From Pedobacter frigidisoli (GTDB taxonomy: Bacteria > Bacteroidota > Bacteroidia > Sphingobacteriales > Sphingobacteriaceae): DNA of 64,000 nt. The notes below the pieces were generated by a model. The model was not told where the DNA came from and ran no database searches. It saw only the letters and a program-made list of their open reading frames with translations. Of the stretch, positions 7,501-16,461 are shown in pieces. The position numbers and the translations under genes are program-made. Within the stretch, counting starts at the first letter, position 1. Every line of letters begins with the position of its first letter. The stretch covers positions 1 to 64,000 of the forward strand of contig NZ_SJSN01000010.1 in NCBI RefSeq assembly GCF_004331675.1, given 5' to 3'.

Positions 7501-8739
7501 ATGAATACGCTTACCGCTACTAAAACATCGACTGGTTTTTATGAAAGGGTTGTGCTAAATGCACTTTCTAAAATGAATTTAGGAAAATTGGAACTTTCTT
7601 TACCATGTGGTGAAACCCTAGTTTTTGGGAACGGTGAAGATAAGATTTCGGCAAGTATTCAAGTAAACCACCCAGATTTCTTTAAATCGATAGCATTGTA
7701 TGGCGATATTGGTTTCGGTGAAGGTTACACATCTGGTTTATGGGATACTTCAAACATCACCAATGTAATTAAGTGGGTTATTCTAAATATAGAAAACGCT
7801 CCTTCTATTACAGGGAGCAAAGTAAAATCAGCTGCTTTGAATCTTTTTAAATTCGTAAATAAGTTAACTCATGTACGAAGAGCAAATACTTTAGCAGGTT
7901 CACAAAAAAATATATCAGAACATTACGATTTAAATAATGATTTTTTCGCCACTTTTTTAGATAATACAATGACTTATTCTAGTGGTTATTTTAACCCCGA
8001 AGGTTTAAGTCTGGAAGATTCTCAATATGCCAAATACGATAGGTTAGCAAAACAACTTAAGGTTAAAGCTACTGACCATGTTTTGGAAATTGGTAGCGGC
8101 TGGGGCGGAAACGCAATCTTTCTCGCTAAAAATTATGGTTGCAAAGTTACTTCTGTTACCATCTCAAAAGAACAACAAAAATTGGCGATTGAACGCGTAA
8201 AAGAGGAGAATTTGGAGGATAAAGTTACTATTATCATTCAGGATTACCGTAAAATTGAAGGAACCTTTGATAAAATTGTTTCCATAGAAATGTTGGAAGC
8301 TGTCGGTCATCAATATCTGGAAACCTATTTTGAGAAATGCCAGCAACTTTTAAAGCCTGAAGGGATTTTTGCCTTTCAGGTGATTACTTCACCGGATTGC
8401 AGGTATGATAAGCTAAGAAGCGGCGTAGATTGGATTCAAAAACATATTTTCCCAGGATCTCTATTGCCATCGGTTGCGGCAATAAATAAAGCTATCAATA
8501 ATACAGGCGACTTAACCATGGTCGATTTAAAAGATATGGGTTTAGATTATGCCAAAACACTTCACCTTTGGTATTTGGAATTTAACAAACATTTGGATAA
8601 AGTTAAAGCCTTAGGCTTCGATGAAACTTTCATTCGCAAATGGAATTATTACCTAAATTATTGTGAGGCGGCATTTGCCATGCGTAACATTAACGTAATG
8701 CAACTGGTTTATTCGAGACCAAATAATATCTCCAGATGA
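7501..8739 (+). CDS. Cyclopropane-fatty-acyl-phospholipid synthase family methyltransferase
   Basis: A 412-residue enzyme of full CFA synthase length. The N-terminal lipid-contact domain (about 1-120, with FKSIALYGDIGFGEGYTSGL, the family's GDIGFAEAYMxG-like motif) precedes ISEHYDLNNDFFATFLD, MTYSSGYF, then VLEIGSGWGGNAIFLA (motif I) and FDKIVSIEMLEAVGHQYL with the bicarbonate/active-site glutamate region. FPGSLLPS and NYYLNYCEAAFAMRNINVMQ at the end are also conserved. It should transfer a methylene or methyl from SAM to the double bond of an unsaturated phospholipid acyl chain. It is the last gene of the locus; a palindromic repeat follows. Whether it forms a cyclopropane ring or a methyl branch cannot be told from sequence. 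Confidence 0.9.
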   Translation: MNTLTATKTSTGFYERVVLNALSKMNLGKLELSLPCGETLVFGNGEDKISASIQVNHPDFFKSIALYGDIGFGEGYTSGLWDTSNITNVIKWVILNIENAPSITGSKVKSAALNLFKFVNKLTHVRRANTLAGSQKNISEHYDLNNDFFATFLDNTMTYSSGYFNPEGLSLEDSQYAKYDRLAKQLKVKATDHVLEIGSGWGGNAIFLAKNYGCKVTSVTISKEQQKLAIERVKEENLEDKVTIIIQDYRKIEGTFDKIVSIEMLEAVGHQYLETYFEKCQQLLKPEGIFAFQVITSPDCRYDKLRSGVDWIQKHIFPGSLLPSVAAINKAINNTGDLTMVDLKDMGLDYAKTLHLWYLEFNKHLDKVKALGFDETFIRKWNYYLNYCEAAFAMRNINVMQLVYSRPNNISR

Positions 8740-8893
8740 TGTAAGATGGGAGATGGATGATGGAATAGTTGATCTAAGAATAAATTAAGATGGATAATGG
8801 GCGAGGAGCTTGTTATCCATTTTTTGCATTTGGCCGCCATTAATCTTACATTTTCCATCTTCCATGATTTCCCGTTTTCCATCTTTTGTCATC
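8740..8893. repeat. Palindromic intergenic repeat (GATGTAAGATGGGAGATGG type), copy 1
   Basis: GATGTAAGATGGGAGATGGA at the 5' side is answered by TCTTACATTTTCCATCTTCC at the 3' side, making a long imperfect hairpin; further ATGG/CCAT pairs fill the middle. Related units are at 25222-25312 and 29357-29425. It probably terminates or stabilises the lipid-locus mRNA. The remaining gap to 9024 shows no gene. Confidence 0.6.
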
Positions 8894-9024
8894 TTCCTTA
8901 AATTTTTGCCGATAAAATTCGCACCTTTGCCGACTAAATTTACGCAGTCGCATAAAAAGTATTCTTCACCATTGTAACAAATGGCAATTTGTGTCGACTA
9001 ATAACCAAAGATTAACAAACTAAC

Positions 9025-11487
9025 ATGAAACGAATTTTACTCCTAATCCTATCCTTAGGTATATTTATTAATGCTCAGGCACAGTTTCCTGCAGGTGGCT
9101 TTGGCGGAGGTGCACAAAAAGCAACTGTTACGGGTCGAATTACTGCCGTAATATTGGATTCAATAACCAAGCAACCAATTGATTATGCTACAATATCATT
9201 AATCAAGGTTAAGGATAATAAATCGGTAAATGGAGGTGTAACCGATCCAAAAGGAAAGCTATCACTACTTAATGTGGCTCCTGATTCCTATAAATTAATG
9301 ATTGGCTTTATGGGCTACAAAACCAAATCTATCTTGGTTACTACAACCCCGACAAAACCCGATAATAATTTAGGAACTTTATATATCTCTTCATCAGAAA
9401 ACGCTTTAGCCGATGTTCAGGTTCAGGGTACAAAAGCAATTATCGAGAATAAAATAGATAGAATGGTCTACAATGCCGAGGCTGATGGAACCAACGCTGG
9501 TGGCGATGCTACCGATGTAATGCGTAAAGTACCTATGCTTTCGGTTGATCCGACAGGAAATATTCAACTACGTGGTGCAGCTGTAAGGGTTTTAATTAAT
9601 GGAAAACCATCTGGTACCATGGCAAGCAGTGTTGCCGATGCATTAAAAATGATTCCTGCTGAGCAGATTAAAAGTGTAGAGGTAATTACCAGTCCCTCGG
9701 CTAAATACGATGCTGAAGGTTCAGGTGGTATTATTAATATTATCACAAAAAAATCTAATGCTCAAGGAGTTTCTGGTAGTATAAGTGCCGCAGCAGGTAC
9801 GCGTCAAAATAATGGTGCGTTTAACCTAACAGCAAAAACCGGAAGGTTAAGCGTTAATACTAGTTTAGGCACTAATTTGGCCTATGCCCAAGATTCGAGA
9901 ACAGAGTTTATAACCAATACCGTTTACTCAAATGGAACTACTAATAACATTGTGCAAAATGGTGTTTCTAAATGGAGCCGAAATGGTTATAATGGAAGTG
10001 CAGGTTTAGATTACGATTTTAATGCCTACAATAACCTTAGCACCACAGTTAAGCTCAATAACTTTTCTAACGGTGGCCCAGGTTCATCAACCTACAACAT
10101 AAACGGTTTTCCATCTACCAATATCAGTGATATGGATATGACTTTTAATAACTTAGATTGGAATGTTGATTATCGAAAAACAAGCAAAAAGGAAGGGGAA
10201 GAATTTTCAATTTCTGCGCAGCTTTCATCTGGCCGTACGCCAACAAGTTTTAGCAATATCCTTATTCCTGATGGTGCTACAACGGGTATAGAGCGTATAA
10301 GCAATAATACTGGTAAAAATAATGAATATACAGCTCAAACAGATTATACCTATCCATTTAGCAAAGCTGTTGTTCTAGAAGTTGGAGCTAAAGGTATTTT
10401 CCGTGATATAAAAAGCCAGTTTGATGTTTCTGCCCAAGATTTTGATTATAACCAGAACGTTGGTGCAGGTTACGGTGTAATTAGTTTCGATTTAACAAAA
10501 AAGATAAAAGTTAAGGGAGGATTAAGGGCAGAATATACACAGATCGATTTTAATACTCAAAACAGTGGCGTTCAGAAAAACGATTATTTTAATTTATTTC
10601 CTAGTGTTATTGTATCGCAAACATTAAAAGGAAGTACAACACTTAAACTAAGTTATAACAGGAGGGTACAAAGACCTACGCAATCTTATTTAAATCCATT
10701 TAGAAATGAAAGCGATCAATTCAATATACAACAAGGTAACCCACAATTAAACCCAGAATTAAGTGATAATTTAGAGCTTGGTTATTCTACTTTTATTAAA
10801 GGGTCAGTTATCAATGCATCGATTTTTTATCGCCGTACTGGTGGGGTAATCGAAAGTTCTATTTCGCCAATAAAAGAATTAAATCCAACCACAAATTTAT
10901 TGGTTGATAAAACTTTAACATCTTACATTAACGTGGGTACGGCAGAAACCTATGGTTTTAACCTTTTTGCATCTTACAACATTAAACCAAAATGGACCTT
11001 GATGACAAATTTTGCTGGTAATACTTACTCGGTAACCAACAATGAGACCAATATCAATACGGGTACCTATTTTAATTTCAACTGGTTTGTACGTTCTGCC
11101 TATGGTTTTGGTAAAGGCTATAATTTTGAGCTTTTCAATGTTATTACCTCTAAAAGACGTACTTATCAAGGGTCAACAGATCCATTCTACATTTATGGCG
11201 GATCTATTAAAAAAGATATCTTAAAGAAAAAGGGAAGCATTGGTCTTAACGTTTTAAATCCTTTCACTAAAGATTTACACATAAAAACAGTAAATAATGC
11301 AGTAAATGCAACAGGTAAAATTTACCAAAGTGCCAACATTTATTATCCGTTACGCTCCTTTGGAGTTAACTTTAGCTACACTTTCGGTAAGCTTAAGTTT
11401 ACGGAGAAAAAGAAAATCAAAAACGACGACGTGAAGCAAGATCAACAGCAGCAACAAGGTGGTGGAATGGGTGGTGTACAAAATTAA
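9025..11487 (+). CDS. TonB-dependent outer-membrane receptor with carboxypeptidase-like N-terminal domain
   Basis: An 820-residue outer-membrane protein. Signal peptide about 1-20 (cut after AQA), then a Gly-rich linker, a CarboxypepD_reg-like Ig domain (about 37-125), a plug domain (about 130-245, with VRVLINGKPSGTMASSVADA and DAEGSGGIINIITKK) and a beta-barrel of the OMP_b-brl_3 type to the end. The last 25 residues are polar and rich in Gln and Gly (QDQQQQQGGGMGG), unusual after a barrel. No SusD partner is adjacent and the substrate is unknown. It ends at its own terminator, so it is likely monocistronic. Confidence 0.88.
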   Translation: MKRILLLILSLGIFINAQAQFPAGGFGGGAQKATVTGRITAVILDSITKQPIDYATISLIKVKDNKSVNGGVTDPKGKLSLLNVAPDSYKLMIGFMGYKTKSILVTTTPTKPDNNLGTLYISSSENALADVQVQGTKAIIENKIDRMVYNAEADGTNAGGDATDVMRKVPMLSVDPTGNIQLRGAAVRVLINGKPSGTMASSVADALKMIPAEQIKSVEVITSPSAKYDAEGSGGIINIITKKSNAQGVSGSISAAAGTRQNNGAFNLTAKTGRLSVNTSLGTNLAYAQDSRTEFITNTVYSNGTTNNIVQNGVSKWSRNGYNGSAGLDYDFNAYNNLSTTVKLNNFSNGGPGSSTYNINGFPSTNISDMDMTFNNLDWNVDYRKTSKKEGEEFSISAQLSSGRTPTSFSNILIPDGATTGIERISNNTGKNNEYTAQTDYTYPFSKAVVLEVGAKGIFRDIKSQFDVSAQDFDYNQNVGAGYGVISFDLTKKIKVKGGLRAEYTQIDFNTQNSGVQKNDYFNLFPSVIVSQTLKGSTTLKLSYNRRVQRPTQSYLNPFRNESDQFNIQQGNPQLNPELSDNLELGYSTFIKGSVINASIFYRRTGGVIESSISPIKELNPTTNLLVDKTLTSYINVGTAETYGFNLFASYNIKPKWTLMTNFAGNTYSVTNNETNINTGTYFNFNWFVRSAYGFGKGYNFELFNVITSKRRTYQGSTDPFYIYGGSIKKDILKKKGSIGLNVLNPFTKDLHIKTVNNAVNATGKIYQSANIYYPLRSFGVNFSYTFGKLKFTEKKKIKNDDVKQDQQQQQGGGMGGVQN

Positions 11488-11510
11488 AAACCCAATTTAA
11501 TATATATTGT

Positions 11511-11546
11511 AAAGCCTTTCTGTTTTTTAGAGAGGCTTTTTTTTTG
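11511..11546 (+). terminator. Terminator after the TonB receptor
   Basis: AAAGCCTTTCT at 11511-11521 pairs with AGAGAGGCTTT around 11529-11539 (one mismatch) and is followed by a run of nine or more T. The following 250 bp up to the SusC gene hold no frame; I see no clear TAnnTTTG promoter with a -33 box there. Confidence 0.85.
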
Positions 11547-11798
11547 TTAATCGTAATTTTTATTGGGTTTGCCTTAAGCAGTAAAGTGGATTTGTGATTC
11601 TAACTTTCTTAATCTTCTATTCTTGGTATGATGAATAAGGTTTGCTAGTAAAAATGCATGTTTTTGCAGTATATATGCAGGATTATGCAATAATAGCGCA
11701 TATAATATTGTTATTTGGTCTTTTATTGTGCGTGTTTTTTGTTCTGAAAAACCATATATTGCATTTAACTAACAATCGTTAACCTAAATAATAGAGAT

Positions 11799-14700
11799 AT
11801 GAAAAAAATCTTTACATCACTCTTTTTCCTGTTTATTTTACTTATGGGCATATCCTCAATGGCTCAGGTAAGAACAGTAACTGGGAATATTACCGCATCA
11901 GATGATGGCGGGCCTTTACCAGGGGCAAGTATAAAAATTAAAGGAACTACCATAGGTACCTCTACCGATGGAAATGGTAATTTTACGATTTCAGTTCCAT
12001 CAAACAGTGCTATTCTTTCGGTTAGCCTTATTGGTTATAAGACACAAGAAATTACCGTTGGAGATAAAACAACCATTGCAATTTTGCTGGCTTCTGATTC
12101 GCAGCAATTGCAGGAGGTTACGGTTTCAACTGCTTTAGGGATTACTCGTCAGGCTAAATCTTTAGGTTATTCGGCACAGCAAGTAAATAGTGCAGATTTA
12201 AATTTTAATCATCAACCCAACTTGGTAAATGCTTTACAAGGAAAAGTTGCTGGTGCTACAATATCCAGTACAGGCGGTGGCCCAGGGCAAGGCGCAAGTA
12301 TTAGGATTAGGGGAGTAAACTCCATCGATCCAAATATCTCTGGCGATCCACTTTATGTAATCGATGGTGTTCAAATTGATAATTCAACCTCAACCCTTGG
12401 GGCAAATCCAGATGGTAGTGCTTATGGTGCCAGAGGCGTAACCAATAGGGCCTCCGATGTAAACCCTGAAGATATTGAAACCATTAATATTCTGAAAGGT
12501 GGTGCAGCAACTGCTTTGTATGGTTTAAGAGGGGCAAATGGGGTTGTAGTAATCACTACCAAAAGAGGAAAGCAGAATGGTGTACAAGTTAATTTTAATA
12601 GTAGTTATGGTTTTGATCAAGTATTGATCAGTCCAAAAGTACAAACAGAATATACTCAGGGTGTGTTGGGTGCTTATACCAATCCTCCTGGCGGAATTGG
12701 ACCAGCATGGGGTCCAACAATTGCTGAAGCTAAATTAATTGATCCAACACATCCTGATCAGCTTTTTAACAACTATGATCAAGCTTTCGGTACAGGCCAA
12801 CAAGTAAAAAATTCGGTTTCACTTACTGGTGGAAGCGATGCAATTAAGTTTTTCTCATCTATTTCTCAGCTTTATCAAAAAGGGATGATGCCCAATACGG
12901 ATAATAAGAATTTATCTGCAAGATTAAATACCGACCTGATCATCAGTCCTAAGTTTAAAGCTTCCGTTAATATGAATTTTACAAATTCTGGCGGTTATAC
13001 TTATGCAGCTGATAGATTTGGAGAGGGTTTAGCCTATTTCTCGCCGCGATACGATGTGTCGGATTACCAGAATGCAGATGGTTCTCAAAAATATCTTGGA
13101 ACTAATAATCCAATCTGGGGTACCGCGAATAATAAGCTCAAAGGCGATGTTAATCGGTTCATTGGTGGAGCCAGCCTAAGCTACGATCCTGCAAAGTGGC
13201 TGAATTTATCTTACCGTTTTGGGATAGATACCTACAATGATAACCGCGTAAGAACTGCTCGTGGGCCAATGTACACGGGTGAGGCCATGTATGATAACCT
13301 TCAAGGTTTTTATGGAGAATACAATACGAAATTTAGAACTTTGAACAGTACCGTTGTGGCCACATTTACTTCTAAATTGGGCGAGGATATTACCGGTACA
13401 TTGAGGTTGGGACAAGAACTTTATGACAGGAGGATTAAAGAAATTGGAACCTTGGGTAGCATATTAGGTATTTATGATTTCTTCAATCTTTCTAACGCCG
13501 GCGTACTTACTCCAAGTCAAAATATTAGACAAAAACGCTTGGTAGGTTATTTTGGTGAAGCCACCTTTGAATATAAAAACTATTTGTTTTTTACTGTAAC
13601 CGGAAGAAATGATATTACCTCAACCTTGCCAAAAGAAAGTAGATCCTTCTTTTATCCATCTGCAAGTTTAAGTTACGTATTTTCTGATCAATTTAAATTG
13701 CCTACCGTAATCAGCCAGGCAAAATTGAGATTATCTTATGCCCGTATTGGTAAAGACGCTTCGGAATATTCAACTTTTACAGGCTATACGCCATACTCTG
13801 CCTTGCCAACAGGTACAGGTGGTTTAACAATTGCATCTAACCTCGGTAATCCAGATTTGCTGCCAGAGTTTACCAATACTTATGAGGCAGGTTTGGAAAT
13901 GTCATTTTTCAAAAATCGTTTAGGATTTGATTTCACCTACTATTATTCATTGAGTCAGAATCAAATTATTCAAACCCAAATCTCCTCAGCTGTGGGTTAT
14001 GTAACCAAATCAATTAATGCTGGAGATATTAGAAACCGTGGTGTGGAATTGGTTATAAATGGCAAGCCTATAGTTGGTAAAGATTTCAATTGGAGTGTTA
14101 ACCTTAATCTTTCTGCAAACAGAAACAAAGTGCTCTCTATGCCTAATGGTATATCAGAAATTGTTTACGGTGCAGCAAGGGGTTATGGAAATGCAGGGGT
14201 AACCATGAAACTTATTGAAGGACAACCTTATGGTAACATTTACGGAAGTTACTTCCAGAGGTATTCTGCAACGCCACAAGATCCAATTTTATTAGATAAA
14301 AATCTACCTTTATTAATCGGAGCCAATGGTTTTCCAATTATCTCTGGCGGAACACAAAGATTATTAGGCAACTCTCAACCAAATTATATTATTGGTCTAG
14401 GGAATACATTCAACTACAAAAATTTCAGTTTGAATGTGTTGTTTGATGCTCGATTAGGTTTTGAGAAATATAACTGGCTAGAAGATTTTTATTCGGCCTT
14501 TGGTTTGCCAGATTATACCACTGATAGAAGATCGTTTAAAACTTTTGAAGGAGTGCTTGCAAATGGAACACCAAATACCAAGCAAGTATGGCTAGGGCAA
14601 ACAACCGGTCCTGATGGAGTTAATTATGGTGAAGGCTATTACCGTATCTATTACAGAAATGTTTCTGAACCATTTGTAAGTGATGCCTCATGGGTGCGTT

Positions 14701-14930
14701 TACGTTCAGCGAGCTTATCTTATCGCTTCCCAGAAAAGTGGTTACCTAAAAAAGCAATTAAAAATGCTTCACTATCAGTAACTGGAAATAATTTATGGTT
14801 GTGGACACAATATTACGGAGTTGACCCTGAATCGAGTTCTTATGATTCTGGTAGCAACAACGATGGATCAGCAGGTTTCACCTATCCATCAGCCCGTACC
14901 ATTATGTTTACGCTTAATGTTGGATTTTAA
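11799..14930 (+). CDS. SusC/RagA-family TonB-linked outer-membrane transporter
   Basis: A 1043-residue protein with signal peptide (about 1-22), CarboxypepD_reg-like domain (about 24-105, VTGNITASDDGGPLPGASIK), plug domain (about 115-240, with the SusC signature GDPLYVIDGVQID and TINILKGGAATALYGLRGANG) and a large C-terminal barrel ending in an aromatic (NVGF). It forms the import channel of a SusCD pair with the lipoprotein gene that starts 11 bp after its stop. No glycoside hydrolase is adjacent; the next gene is an S9 peptidase, so peptides are a plausible cargo (inference). Confidence 0.95.
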   Translation: MKKIFTSLFFLFILLMGISSMAQVRTVTGNITASDDGGPLPGASIKIKGTTIGTSTDGNGNFTISVPSNSAILSVSLIGYKTQEITVGDKTTIAILLASDSQQLQEVTVSTALGITRQAKSLGYSAQQVNSADLNFNHQPNLVNALQGKVAGATISSTGGGPGQGASIRIRGVNSIDPNISGDPLYVIDGVQIDNSTSTLGANPDGSAYGARGVTNRASDVNPEDIETINILKGGAATALYGLRGANGVVVITTKRGKQNGVQVNFNSSYGFDQVLISPKVQTEYTQGVLGAYTNPPGGIGPAWGPTIAEAKLIDPTHPDQLFNNYDQAFGTGQQVKNSVSLTGGSDAIKFFSSISQLYQKGMMPNTDNKNLSARLNTDLIISPKFKASVNMNFTNSGGYTYAADRFGEGLAYFSPRYDVSDYQNADGSQKYLGTNNPIWGTANNKLKGDVNRFIGGASLSYDPAKWLNLSYRFGIDTYNDNRVRTARGPMYTGEAMYDNLQGFYGEYNTKFRTLNSTVVATFTSKLGEDITGTLRLGQELYDRRIKEIGTLGSILGIYDFFNLSNAGVLTPSQNIRQKRLVGYFGEATFEYKNYLFFTVTGRNDITSTLPKESRSFFYPSASLSYVFSDQFKLPTVISQAKLRLSYARIGKDASEYSTFTGYTPYSALPTGTGGLTIASNLGNPDLLPEFTNTYEAGLEMSFFKNRLGFDFTYYYSLSQNQIIQTQISSAVGYVTKSINAGDIRNRGVELVINGKPIVGKDFNWSVNLNLSANRNKVLSMPNGISEIVYGAARGYGNAGVTMKLIEGQPYGNIYGSYFQRYSATPQDPILLDKNLPLLIGANGFPIISGGTQRLLGNSQPNYIIGLGNTFNYKNFSLNVLFDARLGFEKYNWLEDFYSAFGLPDYTTDRRSFKTFEGVLANGTPNTKQVWLGQTTGPDGVNYGEGYYRIYYRNVSEPFVSDASWVRLRSASLSYRFPEKWLPKKAIKNASLSVTGNNLWLWTQYYGVDPESSSYDSGSNNDGSAGFTYPSARTIMFTLNVGF

Positions 14931-14941
14931 ATAGAAAAACG

Positions 14942-16378
14942 ATGCAAAAAATTATAAAATATACACTGCTTTCAGCAGCAATTGCAATGTTGGGTTTGCA
15001 AAGCTGTAAGGATAGTTACTTCGATAAATTGTCTAACAATCCAAATCAAGTAGCCGCCCCATCCTTAAATGCACTATTGGCTACCTCAACTTACAAAGCT
15101 GGTAATAACAATTTCAATGTGGCGAGTATTATTGTTCCTTATGTTCAATATACGGCTAATCCAGCGGCTAATGGTGCAGGAGATACTTATCAATCTATTG
15201 ATTTTAGCGGTACTTGGGATGCGCTTTATTTTGCCATGGCTGATGCAAATGAAATGAAGAAATTGGCAATCACACTCAATTCAAGTGAATATAAGGGCGT
15301 GGCCGATGTACTTATTGCTTACAACTTGATGATGGTAAACGACTTATGGGGAGATGCTCCGTTTTCTGAAGCATTTAATATCAACAATTTAGTGCCAAAA
15401 TACGATAAGCAGCAAGAAGTTTATACTTCTACAATGGCACTTATTGATGAGGCAATTGTAGAATTGGCAAAAACAAATTCAGCTGTTAAACTGGCAGCAG
15501 CAAGCGATTTAATTTATGGTACAACTGCAGCTACAGAAAGGTCAAATTGGCTAAAAATGGCCTACGCATTAAAAGCAAGACTTTTAAACAAGGTGAGTAA
15601 AACATCATCATACAATCCAACTGCTGTTTTGGATGCAGTAAGTAAGTCTTTCGCAAATAATGATGAAGATGCCAGAATGCAAACTTTTAGAGAAAGAAAT
15701 CCTTGGGCAAACGTTGCGCTAAATAATGCAAACCAATCATTAGGCGGATGGCTTTCTGAGCAATTGATAGATGCATTGAGAGGTGTTACTTACCCAGGAG
15801 TTATTGATCCAAGGCTTGCAAAGATCACTGATAAGACCGTTGATGGGACTTATATCGGTACAGTTAACGGAGCTGGTAATCGTCCGCCAGGGGCAAATAC
15901 TTTAAAAAATGAAAATTATATTTCTCAAAGTTCTCCATGGAGTGGGCTTACCTCTCCAATATTTATTGTTACTTATGCGGAGTTGAAGTTTATCGAGGCA
16001 GAAGCTGCATTTGATACGGATAGAACAAGATCGTATAATGCTTATTTAGCTGCAATACGTGCTAATATGGATAAATTTCAGGTTTTAGCTGCTGATAAAG
16101 AAGCTTATGTAACTTTGCCAAGTGTTTCTGTAGGCGCTGCAGCATTAACAAAGGATTTAATCTTTAAGGAAAAATATATTGCAACCTATTTAAATCCAGA
16201 GGCCTGGAATGATGCTCGCCGCTTTGATTACAAGTATAAAGATTTTGGTATGCCAATGAATGCAGCACTTCCAACATTTATTCGCCGATTGGATTATCCT
16301 CAAGGCGAAAGAAGTAAAAATGGTGCTAACGTTCCAGTAGAAGTGCTAAGAACTACCAAGTTATGGTGGGATCAGTAA
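14942..16378 (+). CDS. SusD/RagB-like nutrient-binding outer-membrane lipoprotein (SusD-like 2)
   Basis: A 478-residue lipoprotein: signal peptide ending in a lipobox with Cys at about residue 22 (LGLQSCKD), then an alpha-helical SusD-like fold of the shorter SusD-like_2 class (DALYFAMADANEMKK, LMMVNDLWGDAPFSEAFN, WLKMAYALKARLLNKVSK as TPR-type helices; PIFIVTYAELKFIEAEAAF near residue 340). It caps the SusC barrel and captures substrate. It is 11 bp after SusC and followed by a terminator, so the two form a bicistron. Confidence 0.93.
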   Translation: MQKIIKYTLLSAAIAMLGLQSCKDSYFDKLSNNPNQVAAPSLNALLATSTYKAGNNNFNVASIIVPYVQYTANPAANGAGDTYQSIDFSGTWDALYFAMADANEMKKLAITLNSSEYKGVADVLIAYNLMMVNDLWGDAPFSEAFNINNLVPKYDKQQEVYTSTMALIDEAIVELAKTNSAVKLAAASDLIYGTTAATERSNWLKMAYALKARLLNKVSKTSSYNPTAVLDAVSKSFANNDEDARMQTFRERNPWANVALNNANQSLGGWLSEQLIDALRGVTYPGVIDPRLAKITDKTVDGTYIGTVNGAGNRPPGANTLKNENYISQSSPWSGLTSPIFIVTYAELKFIEAEAAFDTDRTRSYNAYLAAIRANMDKFQVLAADKEAYVTLPSVSVGAAALTKDLIFKEKYIATYLNPEAWNDARRFDYKYKDFGMPMNAALPTFIRRLDYPQGERSKNGANVPVEVLRTTKLWWDQ

Positions 16379-16404
16379 CAATCTTGTAAAAAACGAACCT
16401 TTCG

Positions 16405-16437
16405 AGTCCTAATCATCTATTGGTTAGGACTTTTTTA
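16405..16437 (+). terminator. Terminator after the SusC/SusD pair
   Basis: AGTCCTAA at 16405-16412 pairs with TTAGGACT at 16424-16431 and is followed by TTTTT. It separates the SusCD bicistron from the S9 peptidase gene that starts 25 bp further on. Confidence 0.85.
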
Positions 16438-16461
16438 TAATTTATCTTCCAAACAATAACA

